Source: Aureimonas psammosilenae (GTDB lineage Bacteria > Pseudomonadota > Alphaproteobacteria > Rhizobiales > Rhizobiaceae). From it: a stretch of 64,000 nt of DNA. How positions within the stretch are numbered: the first letter of the stretch is position 1; every line of letters starts with the position of its first letter. This document shows positions 1 to 8,694 of the stretch, piece after piece. The notes under the pieces are model-generated. The model saw only the letters and a program-made list of their open reading frames with translations, was not told the origin of the DNA and ran no database searches. Position numbers and translations under genes: made by a program. The DNA lies in NCBI RefSeq assembly GCF_009176975.1, contig NZ_WEZG01000001.1:310001-374000 (forward strand), in the 5' to 3' direction.

Positions 1-80
1 GGCGACCATTCGGGCAAAGCTGGCATAAATGGCTAACGCCGCCCGAGTCTCCGTCGATCCTGCGCCATCTTGGCGCGATC

Positions 81-111
81 CGTGGCCGGCAAGCCTTTCG
101 GGCCGGCCACG
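81..111 (-). terminator. Hairpin downstream of iolB
   Basis: A perfect 10-bp stem (81-90 with 102-111) encloses an 11-nt loop, 20 nt past the iolB stop on the minus strand. There is no clear T-run after it, so it may act as a 3' stabiliser or a weak terminator of the iolCEB transcript. Nothing else was recognised in bases 1-130. Confidence 0.5.
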
Positions 112-130
112 AGATGCCTTCCTCGAACTG

Positions 131-943
131 TCAGCTCTTCAGAAGCCATTCGTGCTCGGGCGCGTTGTGGAACTTCCACGTGCGCTTCGGGCCGGCCATG
201 ACGTTGAGGTAATAAAGGTCGTAGCCGTGGATGGCCGCGCAGGGGTGGTAGCCTTTCGGCACCAGCGTCACGTCGCCGTCCTCCACCGCCATCACCTCGT
301 CCAGCTCGCGCACGCCCTTCTCGTCGGCGTCGGTGTAGACGCGCTGGAAGGCGAAGCCCTGAGCGGGGTTCAGGCGGTGGTAGTAGGTTTCCTCCAGGGA
401 GGATTGCCTTGGCAGATCGTCCTCGTCGTGCCGGTGCGGCGGATAGCTCGACGTGTTGCCGCCGGGTGTGATGACCTCCACCACGAGGAGGCCGTCGGCT
501 TCGGCGGTTTCGGGCAGGATGTTGGTGACGTGGCGGACGTTCGAGCCCTTGCCGCGCACTTCCTGGCCGTTGTCATCCTCGCCGATCACGCGTGCGGGGC
601 GCGAGCCGGGCGTACCGGGCGCGGTGCAGACAGCAAGTTCCACATCCGTTTCGGCGACGGCGCGCCACTCGGTGCCGGCCGGCACGTAGACCGAGGAGGG
701 CTTGCCGTCGAAGGGCGACATGCGCCGCCCGAGCGTGCCGAAGTCCTGATCCCCCGCCGAGATCGCGGCGCGGCCGGACACGAGAACGAGGCAGGCTTCG
801 CGCCCTTCCTCGCCGCCATCGACGCTTTCGCCCGCCTTCAGCTTGTGAAGGGCGAAGCCGACATAGGTCCAGCCGGCGCTTTCAGGCGTGACGTCCACGA
901 CCTTGCCCGCGTCGCTCGCGGGTTTGACAAGAAGCTTCGACAT
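131..943 (-). CDS. iolB: 5-deoxy-glucuronate isomerase IolB
   Basis: Isomerises 5-deoxy-D-glucuronate to 2-deoxy-5-keto-D-gluconate in the cytoplasmic myo-inositol pathway. The 270-aa product has the usual IolB length and double-cupin layout. It contains the metal-site stretch SSYPPHRHDEDD (about residues 160-171), the following ETYYHRLNP segment and the late GYHPCAAIHGYDLYYLN block. It is the last gene of the leftward iolC-iolE-iolB run, 11 nt after iolE, and AAGGAAAG lies just before its ATG. The family is distinctive and the pathway context agrees, so the call is firm. Confidence 0.96.
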   Translation of the reverse strand: MSKLLVKPASDAGKVVDVTPESAGWTYVGFALHKLKAGESVDGGEEGREACLVLVSGRAAISAGDQDFGTLGRRMSPFDGKPSSVYVPAGTEWRAVAETDVELAVCTAPGTPGSRPARVIGEDDNGQEVRGKGSNVRHVTNILPETAEADGLLVVEVITPGGNTSSYPPHRHDEDDLPRQSSLEETYYHRLNPAQGFAFQRVYTDADEKGVRELDEVMAVEDGDVTLVPKGYHPCAAIHGYDLYYLNVMAGPKRTWKFHNAPEHEWLLKS

Positions 944-954
944 GGCTGCTTTCC

Positions 955-1842
955 TTATGCGCGCTTCAAACCGGCTTCCTCGATGAAGCGGGTGAGGTTC
1001 TCATAGCCCATCTTCACATAGGTCTGAGGGTTCGCCTTTTCCGGGTCCTGCTCGGCCTCGATCACGATCCATCCGGAATAGTCCGGCAGTTCCTTCAGAA
1101 CCGAGACGTAATCCACCGAACCGTCGCCCGGCACGGTATAAACGCCGGCCAGAACCGAGGTGAGGAAGCTCCAGTTCTCGCTGATCGCCTGTTTGGCGAC
1201 GTCGGGACGGACATCCTTGACGTGGACGTGGACGATGCGGTCGCGGTAGCGCCGGGCCAGATCCACCGGATCGGCGCCGCCCCAGGTGGCGTGGCCGGTA
1301 TCGAGGAGCAGCGTGAAGGCCGGGCCGGTGCCCGCCATCATCCGGTCGATCTCCTCACCCGTCTGCACCACCGTTCCCATGTGGTGATGGTAGGCGATCC
1401 GCAGTCCTTCCGCCTTCAAAAGCTCGGCGAAGCGGGTGAGGCGGGGCAGGAAGACCTGCCATTGCTCTTGCCTCAGAACGGGGCGCGCATTGAGCGAAGT
1501 GGATTCGTCGCCGTGGACGGTGTTCGTGCATTCGCAGACGATGAAGATGTCGGTGCCCGCGCCCTTCACGAGGGCGATGTGGTCGCGCGCGGCCTCGAAC
1601 TCGGCTTCCGCGTCGCGGTCGAGAAGGAAGGTCGAATACCAGCCGCCGACGAAGTCCATGCCGTATTGCCCAAGTTTGGCTTTCAGCGCTCCCGGCTCTT
1701 TGGGAAACTTGTGGCCGAGTTCCATGCCCTCGATGCCGATGGCGCTCGCCTCCGACAGGCACTGTTCGAGGCTGATATGCCCGCCGATGTCCTGGCGGTC
1801 GTCGTTGGTCCAGCAGATCGGGTTCGCGCCGATGCGGATCAT
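955..1842 (-). CDS. iolE: myo-inosose-2 dehydratase IolE
   Basis: Dehydrates 2-keto-myo-inositol (scyllo-inosose) to 3D-(3,5/4)-trihydroxycyclohexane-1,2-dione. It is a xylose-isomerase-like TIM barrel, with N-terminal IGANPICWTNDD and the metal/substrate segments AYHHHMGTVVQ, LLLDTGHATWGG and VHVHVKDV in the expected order. Two ATGs lie close together. GGGAGG sits only 1 nt before the first (1848) but 7 nt before the second, so I chose 1842, giving 295 aa. It lies 35 nt after iolC and is probably cotranscribed with it. Confidence 0.95.
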   Translation of the reverse strand: MIRIGANPICWTNDDRQDIGGHISLEQCLSEASAIGIEGMELGHKFPKEPGALKAKLGQYGMDFVGGWYSTFLLDRDAEAEFEAARDHIALVKGAGTDIFIVCECTNTVHGDESTSLNARPVLRQEQWQVFLPRLTRFAELLKAEGLRIAYHHHMGTVVQTGEEIDRMMAGTGPAFTLLLDTGHATWGGADPVDLARRYRDRIVHVHVKDVRPDVAKQAISENWSFLTSVLAGVYTVPGDGSVDYVSVLKELPDYSGWIVIEAEQDPEKANPQTYVKMGYENLTRFIEEAGLKRA

Positions 1843-1877
1843 TTCCATTCCTCCCGATGGATCGTCGTGTTGTCTTG

Positions 1878-3788
1878 TCAGGCAGCCTTGGCCTGTTCGC
1901 GGGAGCCGCGCCAGGCCGAAACCAGGGTCCCGAAGCGCCGCGCCATGTCGTCCACGGCTTCCTTATCGCCGATCTCGCCGGCGAACCAGCGGCGCGCGGC
2001 GTCGCTGAAGATGGTGCGCCCGACCGCGAAGCCCTTCACCATCGGCACAGCCGCGACCGCCTGGAAGGCTTCCGCGAGTTCGGCTTCCGGCGCTTCGAGG
2101 CCCAGAAGCACGATGCCCCGGCAATAAGGATCGTGGGCCGCGATCACGCCCTGGATGCGCTCCCAGGCCGCCGCGCTCTTCTGCGGCTCGAGCTTCCACC
2201 AGTCCGGCTTGATGCCGAGATCGTAGATGCGCTCCACGATCGTCGCCACCGTGTCATCGGCGAGGGGCCCGTGCTTGCCGGCGATGATCTCCACCAGAAG
2301 CTCGCGGCCGGCGGTGCGGGCGGCGTCGTAGAGGCGAAGGAGTTCGCGTTCCTGCCGGGCCTTGAGGTCGGCCGAATCGTCCGGGTGATAGAAGCACAGG
2401 CACTTGATCACGTGGTCGAGCGGCCATTGCGTCAGATGGCTGCCGAGATCGGCCATCTGGTCGAAGTCGAGCGGACGCGAGCCGGGCTTTTCCACCGGAC
2501 GCCCGATCCAGAACCCGTGGGCGGACGCCTTGAACAAGGCGCGGCGGCCGTAGGTCCCGTCGAGAAGGACGCCGAAGCCGGGCTCGCCGCCGGCAACTGC
2601 CGCCGCCGCTTCCACGGCGAGGACCTTGAAGTCCTCGATCCGGTCGCGCGACACGCCCGCGGCGTCGGCGATCTCCTCGATCTGCATGCGATGGTCGCAG
2701 GCGAGCGCCATCAGCCGCTCCGGGCCGGGACGGCGGGTGGTCGCCCAATGGATGTGGTTCAGGTCCTCGTCCTGGCGCAGGCGTCGCTTGACCTCGCTCT
2801 TGGCCAGAAAGGCGTCGAGTTCGGCGATTGTCGGATATTCGGGCGAGCAAAGAAGGCGCGACACGGCAAACGCGCCGCAGGCATTCGCCATGGTGGCGCA
2901 TTCGGCGGGCGACTTGCCGCGCAGCCAGCCGGCCAGCAGCCCGGACATGAAGGCGTCGCCCGCGCCCAGAACGTTGAAGACCTCGATCGGGAAGCCTCGA
3001 CCCGCGATGCCGTCGTCCAGCGAGGAGATCGGACCCTCGAAGATGATGCAGCCCATGGCGCCGCGCTTCAGAACCAGCGTCGCGGACGACACTGCGCGGA
3101 TCGCCTTCAAGGCTTCCAGCGGATCGTCGACGCCGCCTGCGATCATCATTTCTTCTTCCGTGCCGACCACGAGGTCGCAATCGGGAAGAACGGCCTGGAG
3201 TTTCTTCGACACGGCGTCGGAGGCGACATAGCGCTCGAAGCCCGCCGCATGACCGGCAAGGCCCCAGAGATTGGGCCGGTAATCCACATCGAACACGACC
3301 TTGCCGCCGTTGGCCTTGGCGATCCGGATCGCCTTCAATTGGGCGGCCTCGGTGTTGGGCTTGGAGAAATGCGTGCCGGTGACGACGATCGACGCCGCCG
3401 AAGCGATCAGTTCCTCCGACACGTCCTCTTCGCAGAGCGCCATGTCGGCGCAGTCCGTGCGATAAAAGATCATGGGGGACACGCCCTCGTCCTCGACGGC
3501 GAGGAGCACGAGCGCCGTCAGGCGTTCGGGGTCGGTGGTGACGCCCTTCGTTTCCACGCCTTCGCGGGCGAGCTGCTCGCGCACGAAGCCGCCCATCTGC
3601 TCGGGGCCGACGCGCGTCAGGAGCGCCGATTTCAACCCGAGCCGGGCGGTGCCGATGGCGATGTTGGCCGGGCAGCCGCCGACCGACTTGGCGAAGGAGG
3701 CGATATCCTCCAGCCGCGAGCCGATCTGCTGGCCATAGAGATCGACCGAACAGCGACCGATCGTAACGACGTCGAGTGGCTTGGCCAT
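1878..3788 (-). CDS. iolC: IolC kinase fused to DUF2090 aldolase domain
   Basis: The 636-aa product combines 5-dehydro-2-deoxygluconokinase with a C-terminal DUF2090 domain, usually annotated as 5-dehydro-2-deoxyphosphogluconate aldolase (the IolJ step). Residues about 1-320 are a PfkB/ribokinase fold with GGCPANIAIGTARLG near the N-terminus and the catalytic NVLGAGDAFMSGLLAG. Residues about 335-630 are DUF2090, including MALACDHRMQIEEI, VLLDGTYGRRAL and KGFAVGRTIF. This fusion is common in proteobacteria, and no separate iolJ is present here. The ATG at 3788 follows GAGAGGAG. It is the first gene of the leftward iol operon and is divergent from iolI. Confidence 0.95.
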   Translation of the reverse strand: MAKPLDVVTIGRCSVDLYGQQIGSRLEDIASFAKSVGGCPANIAIGTARLGLKSALLTRVGPEQMGGFVREQLAREGVETKGVTTDPERLTALVLLAVEDEGVSPMIFYRTDCADMALCEEDVSEELIASAASIVVTGTHFSKPNTEAAQLKAIRIAKANGGKVVFDVDYRPNLWGLAGHAAGFERYVASDAVSKKLQAVLPDCDLVVGTEEEMMIAGGVDDPLEALKAIRAVSSATLVLKRGAMGCIIFEGPISSLDDGIAGRGFPIEVFNVLGAGDAFMSGLLAGWLRGKSPAECATMANACGAFAVSRLLCSPEYPTIAELDAFLAKSEVKRRLRQDEDLNHIHWATTRRPGPERLMALACDHRMQIEEIADAAGVSRDRIEDFKVLAVEAAAAVAGGEPGFGVLLDGTYGRRALFKASAHGFWIGRPVEKPGSRPLDFDQMADLGSHLTQWPLDHVIKCLCFYHPDDSADLKARQERELLRLYDAARTAGRELLVEIIAGKHGPLADDTVATIVERIYDLGIKPDWWKLEPQKSAAAWERIQGVIAAHDPYCRGIVLLGLEAPEAELAEAFQAVAAVPMVKGFAVGRTIFSDAARRWFAGEIGDKEAVDDMARRFGTLVSAWRGSREQAKAA

Positions 3789-3924
3789 GTCTCCTCTCCC
3801 CGGCTGCGCGCCCCGCTTCTCGAGGGATTGTCGAGCCGTTTTCTCGCGGTGCCGGCCATTTTGCCGGAAAATTTCGGATGCGACGTTTATTCCATGAAGC
3901 ACACGGTCCAATCTTGGTCAATAT

Positions 3925-3938
3925 GGAAGCAGAGTTCC
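3925..3938. promoter_or_regulatory. IolR-type operator, perfect GGAA-N6-TTCC
   Basis: The palindrome GGAA-GCAGAG-TTCC, flanked symmetrically as ATGGAA...TTCCAT, lies in the 346-bp spacer (3789-4134) between divergent iolC and iolI. It matches the GGAA-N6-TTCC motif reported for the RpiR-family regulator IolR of Sinorhizobium meliloti. It abuts a TTGACC -35-like element on the minus strand (3921-3916), so it could control iolCEB. The regulator gene itself is not in this window. Confidence 0.6.
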
Positions 3939-4007
3939 ATTAGCGGCGAAGGCCGGGCCAGAGTTTGGGTGCTTACACATGCTGCGTTGCAACAGGCGAA
4001 ACAATGC

Positions 4008-4037
4008 TTGACACTTTTCCGAGGCGTGGAATACATA
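4008..4037 (+). promoter_or_regulatory. Candidate promoter of the rightward iol operon
   Basis: A consensus -35 TTGACA (4008-4013) is followed after 17-18 nt by an ATACAT/TACATA -10-like element (4031-4037). This is 98-127 nt upstream of the iolI start. The -10 falls inside the near-palindrome at 4028-4042, an arrangement suited to repression. Confidence 0.5.
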
Positions 4038-4042
4038 TTTCC
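4028..4042. promoter_or_regulatory. Second IolR-like half-site pair (GGAA-N7-TTCC)
   Basis: TGGAA and TTCCA flank a 7-nt AT-rich centre, one base wider than the perfect site at 3925. It overlaps the candidate -10 of the iolI promoter. The odd spacing lowers confidence that it is a genuine IolR site. Confidence 0.4.
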
Positions 4043-4134
4043 AAATTCGAATAAAACGGCATATGCGTTCCGAAATTATCGACGCGAGTTGCAGGCGTCG
4101 AACCAATATGCCGGGGCCTGGGAGGGTGGTGAGC

Positions 4135-4959
4135 ATGGTCGATTTCGCGCTGAATCATATGGTGGCGCCGCGCCTGGAAACGGGTGCCTTCTTCGATCTG
4201 GCGGAGCGTCTCGGCGTCAAGGCGGTGGAGATTCGCAACGACCTCGCCGGCATCGCGCTGGCCGACGGCACGCCCGCGAACGAGGTCGATGAAGCCGCGT
4301 CTGCCAAGGGCCTGCGCGTCCTGTCGATCAACGCCCTCCAGCGCTTCAACGAATGGACGCCGGCGCGCGCGGCCGAAGCGAAGGCGCTCGCCCGTCAGGC
4401 AAGGGAAGCCGGCGCCGAGGCGCTGGTGCTGTGCCCGGTCAACGAGGAAGGCTGGCGCGAGCGCGACGAGGATCGTTCCGCCGCGCTGCGCGAAGCGCTG
4501 GTTGGCCTCGCACCTATCCTGGCGGAAGCGGGTCTCGTCGGTCTGGTGGAGCCGCTCGGCTTCGCCGAATGCTCGCTGCGCCTGAAGGGCGAGGCGGTCG
4601 CGGCGATCGACGCGGTGAACGAGGCCGCGCGCTTCAAGCTCGTCCACGACACGTTCCACCATTTCGTCGCCGGTGAAACCGAACTTTTTCCCGAGCGAAC
4701 CGGGCTCGTCCACATTTCGGGCGTCGAGGACCGCGCGGTGCCGCGCGAGGCCATGCGCGATCCGCACCGCGTTTTGGTGGGCCCCGGCGACCTTATCGAC
4801 AATGTCGGGCAGCTTCGCGCGCTTCACGCCGGCGGTTATCGAGGGGCCGTGTCCTTCGAGCCTTTCGCGGCCGAGATCGCGGCGAGCCCCGACATCGCGG
4901 GCGATCTCGCCGCCAGCATCGCCTTCGTCGCGGACGGCCTGAAGGCCGACGCCGCTTGA
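4135..4959 (+). CDS. iolI: Inosose isomerase (IolI-like TIM barrel)
   Basis: The predicted 274-aa protein would interconvert 2-keto-myo-inositol with the 1-keto isomer. Metal-ligand segments of the B. subtilis IolI fold are all present in order: VEPLGF (Glu), VHDTFHHF (Asp/His), VHISGVED (His) and VSFEPF (Glu). An ATG at 4108 is in frame, but GGGAGGG at 4120-4126 sits 8 nt before the ATG at 4135, which gives an N-terminus typical of the family (VDFALNHM). It is the first gene of the rightward transport and catabolic operon. Related AP-endonuclease-2 barrels act on other ketoses, but context favours inositol. Confidence 0.82.
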   Translation: MVDFALNHMVAPRLETGAFFDLAERLGVKAVEIRNDLAGIALADGTPANEVDEAASAKGLRVLSINALQRFNEWTPARAAEAKALARQAREAGAEALVLCPVNEEGWRERDEDRSAALREALVGLAPILAEAGLVGLVEPLGFAECSLRLKGEAVAAIDAVNEAARFKLVHDTFHHFVAGETELFPERTGLVHISGVEDRAVPREAMRDPHRVLVGPGDLIDNVGQLRALHAGGYRGAVSFEPFAAEIAASPDIAGDLAASIAFVADGLKADAA

Positions 4960-4967
4960 AGTTTCGA

Positions 4968-4991
4968 GCCGCCGGTGTGGAGGCCGGCGGC
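4968..4991 (+). terminator. Hairpin between iolI and first binding protein
   Basis: A perfect 8-bp stem (GCCGCCGG with CCGGCGGC) encloses an 8-nt loop. No T-run follows, so attenuation or RNA processing is more likely than full termination. Confidence 0.4.
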
Positions 4992-5056
4992 ATGTTTCGA
5001 AAGACCGGGCGCACCGCAAAGGCGTGTGGCCCGGAACAACGGGAGGATATGAACAC

Positions 5057-5980
5057 ATGAAACGCATTCTCATCGCGCTCGCGGTCTCGGCCGCCACGAT
5101 GGCCTCGGCACAGGCCGCCAATATCGGCGTGTCGATGGCGCTTTTCGACGACAACTTCCTGACGGTCGTGCGCAACGGCATCCAGAAGGCGGCTTCCGAG
5201 AAGCAAGGCATGCAGATCCAGTTCGAGGACGCCACCAACGACATCGGCAAGCAGCTCAACCAGATCCAGAACTTCATCGCGCAGGGCGTCGACGGCATCA
5301 TCGTCAACCCGGTCGACACCGACGCCACCGCCCAGATGACGAAGCTCGCCGCCGATGCCGGCATCCCGCTCGTCTACGTCAACCGCCAGCCCGCCGATAT
5401 CGACCAGCTTCCCGCCAAGGTCGCCTTTGTCGGCTCCGACGAGAAGAAGTCCGGCACGCTTCAGACCGAGGAAGTCTGCAAGCTCATGAACGGCAAGGGC
5501 GACATCGTCGTGATGATGGGCGAATTGTCCAACCAGGCGGCGCGCCAGCGCACGCAGGACATCGAGGACGTCATTGCCAAGGAGCCCTGCACCGGCATCA
5601 AGATCCTCGACAAGCAGACCGCCAACTGGCAGCGCACCCAGGCGACCGACCTGATGACCAACTGGATCTCGGCCGGCCTGAAGCCCGCCGCCGTTGTTTC
5701 CAACAACGACGAGATGGCGATCGGCGCGATCCAGGCGCTGAAGGCGGCCGGGATGAGCGACGTGATCGTCGCCGGCATCGACGCGACGCAAGATGGTCTG
5801 GCCGCCATGAAGGCCGGCGATCTGAAGGTCACCGTCTTCCAGAACGCCGCCGGCCAGGGCGCGGGCGCCGTCGAGACGATCGAGAAGCTGATCAAGGGCG
5901 AAAGCGTCGAGAAGAACGTCGACGTGCCCTTCGAACTCGTGACCCCCGCCAACATGGCGACCTACGAAGCCAAGAACTGA
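5057..5980 (+). CDS. ibpA: Periplasmic inositol-type ABC binding protein (copy 1)
   Basis: Sugar-binding lipocalin-independent periplasmic protein of the RbsB/IbpA family (Peripla_BP_4), 307 aa. It has a Sec signal peptide ending near SAQAA and then the start of the mature domain, NIGVSMALFDDNF. Hinge and ligand elements include YVNRQPAD, AFVGSDEKKSG, VSNNDEMAIGA and VAGIDAT. GGGAGG lies 10 nt before the ATG at 5057. It is followed by a close paralogue, an ATPase and one permease, matching the Caulobacter ibpA-iatA-iatP order. Because it lies inside the iol regulon, myo-inositol is the likeliest ligand. Confidence 0.85.
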   Translation: MKRILIALAVSAATMASAQAANIGVSMALFDDNFLTVVRNGIQKAASEKQGMQIQFEDATNDIGKQLNQIQNFIAQGVDGIIVNPVDTDATAQMTKLAADAGIPLVYVNRQPADIDQLPAKVAFVGSDEKKSGTLQTEEVCKLMNGKGDIVVMMGELSNQAARQRTQDIEDVIAKEPCTGIKILDKQTANWQRTQATDLMTNWISAGLKPAAVVSNNDEMAIGAIQALKAAGMSDVIVAGIDATQDGLAAMKAGDLKVTVFQNAAGQGAGAVETIEKLIKGESVEKNVDVPFELVTPANMATYEAKN

Positions 5981-5987
5981 TCCCTCC

Positions 5988-6018
5988 GGGCGCCGTTCGA
6001 AGCGGCGCCCGGTTTTCT
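5988..6018 (+). terminator. Stem-loop with T-rich tail between paired binding proteins
   Basis: An 8-bp stem GGGCGCCG/CGGCGCCC with a 7-nt loop is followed by GGTTTTCT. It sits directly after the first binding-protein gene. Such partial terminators usually raise the amount of binding protein relative to downstream transporter subunits. Confidence 0.6.
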
Positions 6019-6042
6019 CCGTTCGGGAAAGGCAGGCGTCCC

Positions 6043-6984
6043 ATGACCAGGACGATGATTCGCGCGGCGCTCGCCGCAACCCTTTTGACCGCGATCTCCG
6101 CGCCCGCTTCCGCGCAGACGGTCGGCGTGACGATGGCGCGGGCGGATTCGGTGTTTCTCACTATTCTGCGCCAGGGCATGGAAGCGCGCGCCAAGGAACT
6201 GCCGGGCGTCACCGTCCAGGTGGAGGACGCGCAGAACGATCCGCAGCGCCAGATCGACCAGGTGCAGAACTTCATCGCCGCCGGCGTCGACGCGATCGTC
6301 GTGGCGGCCGTCGACGGCGACGGAACGCCGGCCATGACGAAGCTCGCGACGGATGCCGGCATCCCCATCGTCTACGCCGTGCATCCGCCCGCCGATCTCG
6401 ATGCGCTTCCCGCAAAGACCGCCTTTGTCGGCTCCGACGAGAAGCAGTCCGGGACCATGCAGACGGAGGAAGTCTGCCGGCTCCTCGGCGGCAAGGGCGC
6501 GGCCTATGTCCTGATGGGGCCGCTCAACAACCATTCCTCCATCGTGCGCACCAAGGACATCGAGGACGTTCTGGCGACGGATCGGTGCAAGGGCATCTCG
6601 ATCGTCGACCGGCAGGCCGCCGGCTGGGACCGAATCGAGGCCCAGAACGTCATGACCAACTGGCTTTCCTCCTCGGCCGAGTTCGATGCCGTGATCGCCA
6701 ACAACGACGAGATGGCGATCGGCGCGATCCAGGCGCTCAAAGCCGTCGGCCGCGATCCGAAAAGCGTCGTTGTCGCCGGCATCGACGCGACGCCCGACGG
6801 TCTCGCTTCCATGAAGGACGGCGACCTCGACGTCACCGTGTTCCAGAACGCCACGGCTCAAGGCGCGGCCTCCATGGATGCCGCGGTCAAGCTCGCCAAG
6901 GGCGAGACGGTGGAGCGCAACATCTGGGTGCCCTTCGAACTGGTGACGCCCGCCAACATGCAGAAATACGCCAAGACCAATTGA
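6043..6984 (+). CDS. Periplasmic sugar ABC binding protein (copy 2, paralogue)
   Basis: The 313-aa product has a signal peptide ending near ASAQT and is plainly homologous to the preceding gene. Shared blocks include AFVGSDEK, TEEVC, NNDEMAIGAIQALKA, VAGIDAT and PFELVTPANM. It differs at a ligand-contacting segment: copy 1 reads YVNRQPAD and this one reads YAVHPPAD, losing the Arg that commonly contacts sugar hydroxyls in this fold. It therefore probably binds a different cyclitol or inositol derivative while sharing the same ATPase and permease. It lies 62 nt after copy 1, across a hairpin. Confidence 0.82.
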   Translation: MTRTMIRAALAATLLTAISAPASAQTVGVTMARADSVFLTILRQGMEARAKELPGVTVQVEDAQNDPQRQIDQVQNFIAAGVDAIVVAAVDGDGTPAMTKLATDAGIPIVYAVHPPADLDALPAKTAFVGSDEKQSGTMQTEEVCRLLGGKGAAYVLMGPLNNHSSIVRTKDIEDVLATDRCKGISIVDRQAAGWDRIEAQNVMTNWLSSSAEFDAVIANNDEMAIGAIQALKAVGRDPKSVVVAGIDATPDGLASMKDGDLDVTVFQNATAQGAASMDAAVKLAKGETVERNIWVPFELVTPANMQKYAKTN

Positions 6985-7053
6985 GGGCTCGGCGGTGCGG
7001 GCGGACCCTCGATGGTCCGTCCACGCCGCGATCTTCCGGGAGAGGAGGCCAAG

Positions 7054-8604
7054 ATGTCGGTTCAAACGATCAGCCCCACGACGATGCGGGCGGTGCGCCA
7101 GAGCGGGGCGGTGCCGGGGGCGGACTACCTTCTGGAGGTGGACGGCGTCCGCAAGGTGTTTCCGGGCGTCGTCGCGCTGGACAACGTGCAATTCCGCGTC
7201 CGGCGGGGCACGGTTCATGCCCTGATGGGCGAGAACGGGGCCGGCAAGTCGACGCTGATGAAGATCATCGCGGGCGTTTATACGCCGGACGGCGGCGAGT
7301 TCCGCCTGCGCGGCCAGCAGATCCGCCTGAAAGGGCCCCTCGACGCGCTCGAGAACGGCATCGCCATGATCCATCAGGAACTCAACCTGATGCCCTTCAT
7401 GACGGTGGCCGAGAATATCTGGATCAGGCGCGAGCCCAAGAATCGCCTCGGCTTCGTGGACCATGGCGAATTGCGCCGCCGCACCGAAAAGCTTTTCAAG
7501 GAACTGTCGATCGACATCGATCCGGACGTCGAAACGCAGACCCTTTCCATCGCGTCGCGCCAGATGGTGGAGATCGCCAAGGCGGTGTCCTACGAGTCCG
7601 ACGTCCTGATCATGGACGAGCCGACCTCGGCGCTGACGGATCGCGAGGTCGAGCACCTTTTCCGCATCGTCCGGCACCTACGGGCGCAGGGCAAGGGCAT
7701 CGTCTACATCACGCACAAGATGGACGAACTCGCCCAGATCGCCGACGAGGTGTCGATCTTCCGCGACGGGAAATATATCGGCACGGAAGACGCCAAGACC
7801 GTCACCCGCGACGACATCATCCGCATGATGGTCGGGCGCGAGCTGACGCAGATGTTCCCCAAGGAAGAGGCCAGGATCGGCGAGGTCGTCCTGAAGGTCG
7901 AGGGCCTTTCGCTCGGGCGCGTGTTCCAGGACGTGTCCTTCGATCTTCGCGCCGGCGAAATCCTCGGCCTGGCCGGTCTCGTCGGTTCGGGCCGCTCCAA
8001 CATCGCCGAGGCGCTGTTCGGCGTGACGCCCGCGACATCCGGCACCATCTCGCTGTTCGGCAAGGAGGTTCGCGTCGCCAATCCGGGCGTCGCGATGCGC
8101 CACGGCATGGCCTTCCTGACCGAAGACCGCAAGGATACCGGCTGCTTTCTGCCGCTTTCGATCACCGAGAACATGCAGATGGCGGTGATCCAGGAGCGCT
8201 TCACCAAGGGCGGCTTCGTTTCGCAGAACCGAGTGAACGCGCGCTGCGAGGAAATGTCCAAGGCCATGCGCGTCAAGACGCCGGACCTCGACGAGCGCAT
8301 CGAGAACCTGTCGGGCGGCAACCAGCAGAAGGTGCTGATCGGGCGCTGGCTTCTCACCGATCCGAAGATCCTCATCCTCGACGAGCCGACACGGGGCATC
8401 GACGTCGGCGCGAAGGCCGAAATCCACCGCCTGATCTCCAAGCTCGCGGGCGAAGGTCTCGCGGTGATCATGATCTCCTCCGAACTGCCGGAGGTGCTGG
8501 GCATGAGCGACCGGATCATGGTTGTTCACGCCGGCCGCGTGACCGGCATCCTCGATCGCGGCGAAGCCACCCAGGAGAAGGTGATGGACCTCGCCTCGGC
8601 CTGA
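7054..8604 (+). CDS. iatA: Inositol ABC transporter ATPase (double domain)
   Basis: A 516-aa RbsA/MglA-type cytoplasmic ATPase with two nucleotide-binding domains. The first has Walker [10 protein letters not shown], a degenerate signature ([13 protein letters not shown]) and Walker [12 protein letters not shown]. The second has a degenerate Walker A region (GLVGSGRSN), the LSGGNQQK signature and [16 protein letters not shown]. This asymmetry is normal for the carbohydrate-uptake-2 subfamily. GAGGAGG sits 5 nt before the ATG at 7054. It powers the permease encoded next. Confidence 0.9.
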   Translation: MSVQTISPTTMRAVRQSGAVPGADYLLEVDGVRKVFPGVVALDNVQFRVRRGTVHALMGENGAGKSTLMKIIAGVYTPDGGEFRLRGQQIRLKGPLDALENGIAMIHQELNLMPFMTVAENIWIRREPKNRLGFVDHGELRRRTEKLFKELSIDIDPDVETQTLSIASRQMVEIAKAVSYESDVLIMDEPTSALTDREVEHLFRIVRHLRAQGKGIVYITHKMDELAQIADEVSIFRDGKYIGTEDAKTVTRDDIIRMMVGRELTQMFPKEEARIGEVVLKVEGLSLGRVFQDVSFDLRAGEILGLAGLVGSGRSNIAEALFGVTPATSGTISLFGKEVRVANPGVAMRHGMAFLTEDRKDTGCFLPLSITENMQMAVIQERFTKGGFVSQNRVNARCEEMSKAMRVKTPDLDERIENLSGGNQQKVLIGRWLLTDPKILILDEPTRGIDVGAKAEIHRLISKLAGEGLAVIMISSELPEVLGMSDRIMVVHAGRVTGILDRGEATQEKVMDLASA

Positions 8605-8694
8605 ACCGGACGGGTCTTTGAAGGATCGAGCGAGCGCTGAGGCGGCCGAGGACGGGTCGGCCAACCGCATCGCGCCAGAATTCGGGAGGAAACG

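Noticed and set aside
1857-4292. An 811-codon rightward frame opposite iolC and iolE
   Set aside because: It is a mirror frame of the conserved IolC and IolE coding sequence and spans the divergent promoter region.
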